Part shown: positions 59,701 to 64,000 of the stretch, in pieces
Numbering within the stretch: position 1 is the stretch's first letter
How the letters are laid out: each line of letters opens with the position of its first letter
From: Mytilus edulis
Lineage: Eukaryota; Mollusca; Bivalvia; Mytilida; Mytilidae
Length of the DNA: 64,000 nt
Direction of reading: 5' to 3'
Assembly (NCBI RefSeq): GCF_963676685.1
Contig: NC_092345.1
Coordinates: 80,665,592 to 80,729,591 of the forward strand
Translations under genes and position numbers: made by a program
The notes under the pieces: model-generated
Seen by the model: only the letters and a program-made list of their open reading frames with translations
What the model was told of the DNA's origin: nothing
Database searches by the model: none

Positions 59701-60549
59701 ACAGTACTCCTATATACCGTCTATCAACAGTATTTGTTTATACCTACCATCGGTGGTTAACAAGCATTACAGTACTCCTATATACCGTCTATCAATACTA
59801 TTTTTCTCTACCTACCGTCGGTGGTTAACATATAATACAGTGCACCTCTATACCGTCTATTATCAGTATTTTTCTAAACCTACCATCTGTGGTTAACATG
59901 CAATATAGTGCTCCTATATACCGTCTATCAACACTATGTTTCTAACCTGTTTCTATACCCACCGTCGGTGGTTAACATGCAATACAGTGCACCTATATAC
60001 CGTATATCAACAGTATTTGTCTATACCTATCGTCGGTGGTTAACATGCAATATAGTCCTCCTATATACTGTCTATCAACAGTATTTAGTCTATACCTACC
60101 GTCGGTGGTTAACATGACATATAGTACTCCTATATACCGTATATCAACAGTACCTGTTTATACCTACCATTGGTGGTTAACAAGCAATACAGTACTCCTA
60201 TATACCCTATATCAAAAGTATTTGTCTATACCTACCGTCGGTGGTTAACGTAAAATATAGTGCTATCTATTAAAATTATGTGTCTATACATACTGTCGGT
60301 GGTTAACATACAATAAAGTGCTCCTATAAACCGTCTATCAACAGTTTTCATTTATACCTACCGTCGATGGTCAATATAACGTATTATATAGTCCGTATAT
60401 AGTGCTCATATATACCGTCTGTCAAAAGTATCTGAATTTACCTACCGTCGGTGGTTAACATACAATATAGTGCTCCTATATACCGTCTATTAACAGTATT
60501 TCTTTATACCTACCGTCGGTGGTTAACGTAAAATATAGTGCTCCTTTAT
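53746..60549 (-). repeat. 68-bp satellite array, block 2c (about 100 monomers) with a 1,160-bp higher-order repeat
   Basis: Continues block 2 in inverted orientation. Rare variants recur exactly 1,160 bases apart: 'aggtaacataca' at 56541, 57701, 58861; 'taccttgtgt' at 57551, 58711; 'atgattaacatacg' at 57221, 58381. That is 17 monomers (17 x 68 plus four extra bases from two 70-base variants). From about 59500 monomers diverge progressively and the array fades at about 60549. Confidence 0.95.
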
Positions 60550-61080
60550 CACCCCATCCAAAAACTATTTGCTTTATCAATAAGAAAGTTATTAGTGTTA
60601 TTTGTCTTCTAGAAATAGTAACAACGTATACTGTATGTACGGTATAGTATGGTACAGTATGCTATTAGCTTATTACAACAGACTAAGTAAACAGGTGATT
60701 TGTTCCGGAACTAGGCCAGCATCCCTTTCCTGAGCTGCTTCGAATATTTCTACAAAAATAAATAATTTCTACGGCCATTACAGCATGTCGGATCAGCAAG
60801 AGTCAAGAGTAGATGAACAACAAAATCGGGACAGACTGGTAATGACGATGAAGATGGAAGAAGGCCAAAGAGTAATGGGTGTAAATGATATATTTTTTGT
60901 TTTAGCTGCACTCGTAGACAGTCCTATACATGCTATAGATAATAAAATTAGAAAATGTGAGGCGTTCCAGAAACAAAAATAAAATACTAGACTTACCAGA
61001 CTGAGATGTTAGTCTGTTTCCCGGCCGTTATTGAAATTGTTGACAATATTTGTTAATATATGTATATTCCGAATACCGTA
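60550..61080. other. Spacer with a small unrecognised open frame
   Basis: ATG 60785 opens a 65-codon frame (MSDQQESRVDEQQN...) ending at 60982; its stop codon overlaps an AATAAA. It has an acidic, charged N-terminus and no recognisable domain. It could be a last exon, a small gene or chance; nothing in the neighbourhood supports a role. Confidence 0.25.
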
Positions 61081-62082
61081 GTCCAGTCAATCTAAGATTT
61101 ATCCTCAAACTAATTGCAACAGAAAATGTTTTAGTTATAATCTATAGCATTATGCCCTTTTTATATACACAGAAAAAAGTCCCATTAAATCTAACTTCAC
61201 TTGAGGCAGGAACATGTTATATAATATGTTATATATACTAGATATACTGTTCCCAGCTTGAGAAAAACTCAAAATCAGCATTTTTAATTTCCTATGGAAA
61301 TTAACATTAGAAGGGGAGATAACTCTTGCAAAAATAAGTCTTTTTTTGGTCAGATTTTGGTTGTTTTTCTTGAAATTTATGTAAAGTATGAAACTTAAAT
61401 GGGGTTATAGGTTTGTATTTGACTAAATTATATAATCTTCTGCTCATGAAATGTACAAAACCTAAGTGTTATGGGTAGTTTTATTTTTTCCATGCATTTT
61501 TCATTTAAAAAATTGCAAATTTGAAGCTTTGTGACAATTTAGAAAAAGTAATGTGAAAATTTGGTATTGTTTACATCTGTATATTATATTTTTTCAGCAA
61601 CTTACTTATCTAAAGAAACTTTAAACCACAAAAAAGAAGAATACATGCTTAATTATTTTGATTAAATTTGAGATTCTTTACCTTGTCACGTTGAAAAATT
61701 CAAAAAAGGGTCAACCAATGAATTATGAAATTAAGTTTATAGCTTGATAAAAGATATAAAACACCTTTAGAGTTGTTTGTTATACTCTAAAGACAGCTAA
61801 AAAATCAAGAATCAATACATTCTGATGAATAGAAGCAGTAAAGTAATAACTTTCTATCAATTTTTATTCAAATTTCTGCCTTTTTTGCGAGAGTTATCTA
61901 CTTTTTCAATGCAAATCTCCATAGGAATTTTAAATAGTGATTTTTTTAGTCTTCCTCAAGTTAGATTTGATGGGACTTATTTCTGTGTATATTTGGGGTA
62001 TAATGCAAAAGATTAAAACTTAAAAATCTTCTGTTGCAATTACTTTAGGGTTAGGGTCAAATTTATGCTAGATTGACTGGAC
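61081..62082. mobile_element. Fold-back element with ~450-bp arms, flanked by TA
   Basis: Starts GTCCAGTCAATCTA and ends with its reverse complement, with TA on both sides (61079-61080 and 62083-62084). Similarity between arms continues inward: 'acacagaaaaaagtcccatt' at about 61168 pairs with the complement of 'gggacttatttctgtgtata' at about 61972, and 'aattgcaacagaa' with 'ttctgttgcaatt'. Arms are diverged by many substitutions, so it is old. A TA duplication suggests a Tc1/mariner-type origin. The frames inside (61050-61241, 61825-62016) are arm translations. Confidence 0.7.
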
Positions 62083-62199
62083 TAGAAGGCATACTGAATG
62101 TTTTACGGAAGGGACCAACTTATACTGGTCCAAATACAAAAGTCGTTGGACAAAAGTGAGTTCCCACTAAAAAATTGTCCTATCATTTCAACTAAAATC

Positions 62200-62960
62200 A
62201 ATAATTTTCAATAAATTATTACCGAGCAACTGTATGAGCGATTTTTATACAGTTTTCAATATAAATTTATAAAGGGGCATAACTCAAGAACAGTTTAAGT
62301 GAAACCAACCAATGACAAACTTGATTTGTGTTTCTGGTTATATATTCAGCATAGTGTATGGAGTTTCATGAAATTTGGAGGAGACAAACTATAGTTAGAA
62401 AGCAGAAACTAAAAGATCAGAAATTTATGTTAAAAACAGGGGCACAACTCCTGAAGCCATCCAATTTTTAACTTGATCTGTGCTTTGTTGTAATAAGTAT
62501 TGTGTATAATTTCCATACCCTACTTTTGATTAAACTAAATTTAAAGTTGAAAACAAAAACAGAAAAAAAAATGTTGCCTAGTTTTAATCCATCAACAAAC
62601 CTGGCTGCTGCTGTTAAAATTATAGAACATGGGATTGAATGAAGTTTTTGGATCATATGATCTACTGGGATTTTAGCAAAAAATAATTTTAAATCCAAAT
62701 CGCACAGCATCATGATAAAATATGCTGTGGACCCATTGAATGATAACAAGAATGTGTCCAAAGTACACGGATTCCCCACTCGCACTATCATTTTCCATGT
62801 TCAATGGAATGTTAATTTGGGTAAAAAATCTAATTTGGCATTAAAGTTAGAAACAATTAAGTTTTCTTTTATAGTCAAATATATGAAATAAGGAGAAAAA
62901 TTAAGAAAATGAGTATATAGTTGCTCTGCATCAGGGTATAATATCAGGATATACACAAAC
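62200..62960. other. Unrecognised AT-rich sequence with dispersed-repeat-like phrases
   Basis: Phrases such as 'ggggcataactcaagaacag' and 'aggggcacaactcctgaagc' are typical of bivalve dispersed repeats and occur about 165 bases apart. The minus-strand frames 62468-62791 and 62801-62995 have no recognisable domain. Confidence 0.4.
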
Positions 62961-62964
62961 TGTA

Positions 62965-63395
62965 TAGAAATAGGAAGATGTGGTGTGAGTGCCAACGAGA
63001 CAACTCTCCATCCAAATAACCATTTATAAAAGAAAACAATTATAGTTCAATGTACTGCCTTCAACACAGTGCCTTGCTTGACACCGAACAACAAGCTCTA
63101 AAGGGCCCCCAAATTACTAGTGTAAAACCATTGAACCGGGAAAACTAACAGTCTAATATCCCTATTTCACAAGTGTTTCAAGGCAAAATGTGTTTTTGAG
63201 ATTCTATTCGGTCAGAATATGTCTTTTTTGAAATATTTCAGGGAAAATAGAAATAGGAAGATGTGGTGTGAGTGTCAATGAGACAACTCTCCATCCAAAT
63301 AACAATTTAAAAAAAAGTAAACCATTATAGGCCAATGAACATCCTTCAAAACAGAGCCTTGGCTCACACCAAACAACAAACCCAGTGTCTCGCCT
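62965..63395 (+). repeat. Two further copies of the dispersed mussel-type repeat
   Basis: Copies begin at about 62969 and 63248, each with 'ataggaagatgtggtgtgag' followed by 'gagacaactctccatccaaa' and 'cacaccgaacaacaa'-like text. They lie head to tail with about 80 bases between. Confidence 0.7.
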
Positions 63396-63420
63396 ACTTT
63401 TGCTGTAAACGGCAGGCTCC

Positions 63421-64000
63421 ACAAAAATGAGGGAAAAAAATCAATAAAAATATTCCTCTTGATACTATCTTATGATTGTAAGAAGCTTCTGTCCAAGTTT
63501 GGTAAAAATCTATGATAGTTAATGAATCTAATAAATGTTTTTAAAAAACTTTAAATGCAGACTGTATGTAATGTTAACTGGAAGAAAATCTAAGTCCATT
63601 TAAAAGTATAATACAGAAAAAATGGAGTCATCTTTTTACAAAATTTACTTCTGGATACTATATATCTTATGATCATAAATAAGCTTCTGTCCAAGTTTGG
63701 TACAAACCCAGGATAGTTTAAGAAAGTCATTTAAAAAATTTCAAAAACTTTAACCACAGAGTGAATGTAATGTTTTCCCGCAGAAAAAATAAGTCCATTT
63801 AAAAGTAAAATACAGAAAAAATGGATTTATTTTTTCACAAAATTTACTTCTGGATACTATCTTATGATCATAAACAAGCTTCTGTCCAAGTTTGGTACAA
63901 ACCCAGGATAGTTTAAGAAAGTTATAAAAATTCTAAAAACTTTAACCACAGAGTGAATGTTATGTTTCCCCGCAGAAAAAAACAAAGTCCATTTATAAGT
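63421..64000. repeat. ~195-bp tandem repeat running off the window
   Basis: The phrase 'cttctgtccaagtttggta' starts at 63486, 63684 and 63879 (198 and 195 bases apart). Each unit also carries 'tctggatactat', 'cttatgatcataaa' and 'actttaaccacagagtgaat'. At least three units are visible, the first being the most diverged. Confidence 0.8.

Overview
The window looks like nuclear DNA of a marine bivalve, most likely a mussel (Mytilus-like). Evidence: AT-rich sequence, GT-AG introns, very sparse genes, heavy transposon load, and several copies of a dispersed repeat of the type (gaagatgtggta... ccaatgagacaactctccatccaa) that I recognise from Mytilus genomes. The species call is from memory of repeat families, not from a search. 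Region 1 (1-22.9 kb) is gene-bearing: two same-strand paralogous genes for ankyrin-repeat/SOCS-box (ASB-type) proteins at 2896-5856 and 16741-18633. Each has a tiny first coding exon and one large second exon joined by a phase-0 intron. Between and around them lie a decayed LINE (1-840, minus), a Mutator-like element with an 8-bp target duplication (8214-10640) that carries a nested PIF/Harbinger-like element (8516-9963), a 29-bp minisatellite, a 161-bp tandem repeat, and a second decayed LINE ending at the satellite edge (22.1-22.9 kb). Region 2 (22.9-36.4 kb) is a 68-bp-monomer satellite array, interrupted by a 1.26-kb hAT-like non-autonomous element with a perfect 8-bp target duplication. 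Region 3 (36.4-46.1 kb) is a transposon cluster: an intact 995-aa Penelope-like element of the permuted type (N-terminal GIY-YIG, then reverse transcriptase; Naiad-like) with 146-bp pseudo-LTRs, dispersed mussel repeats, a LINE (L1/Tx1-like) 3' fragment, and a broken piece of a Maverick/Polinton element (zinc finger/ATPase plus adenain-like protease). Region 4 (46.1-60.5 kb) is the same 68-bp satellite in the opposite orientation. It is interrupted by a young, apparently intact LTR retrotransposon (46628-53223, two 963-bp LTRs, ATCAG target duplication) whose pol order is protease-integrase-RT-RNase H, the Gmr1-like order in the Ty3/gypsy group, and by a 442-bp fold-back element. Region 5 (60.5-64 kb) holds a 1.0-kb fold-back element flanked by TA, more mussel repeats, and a ~195-bp tandem repeat running off the window end. 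How the parts relate: the two ASB genes are the only convincing host genes. The rest is repeat biology: a large inverted pair of satellite blocks that has served as a landing site for at least three element types, each insertion being readable because the empty satellite monomer is known. The two autonomous elements that look complete (permuted Penelope-like, Gmr1-like) both have unusual domain orders. No single gene or system here looks wholly new from sequence alone; the strongest candidates for a second look are the satellite architecture and these two elements.
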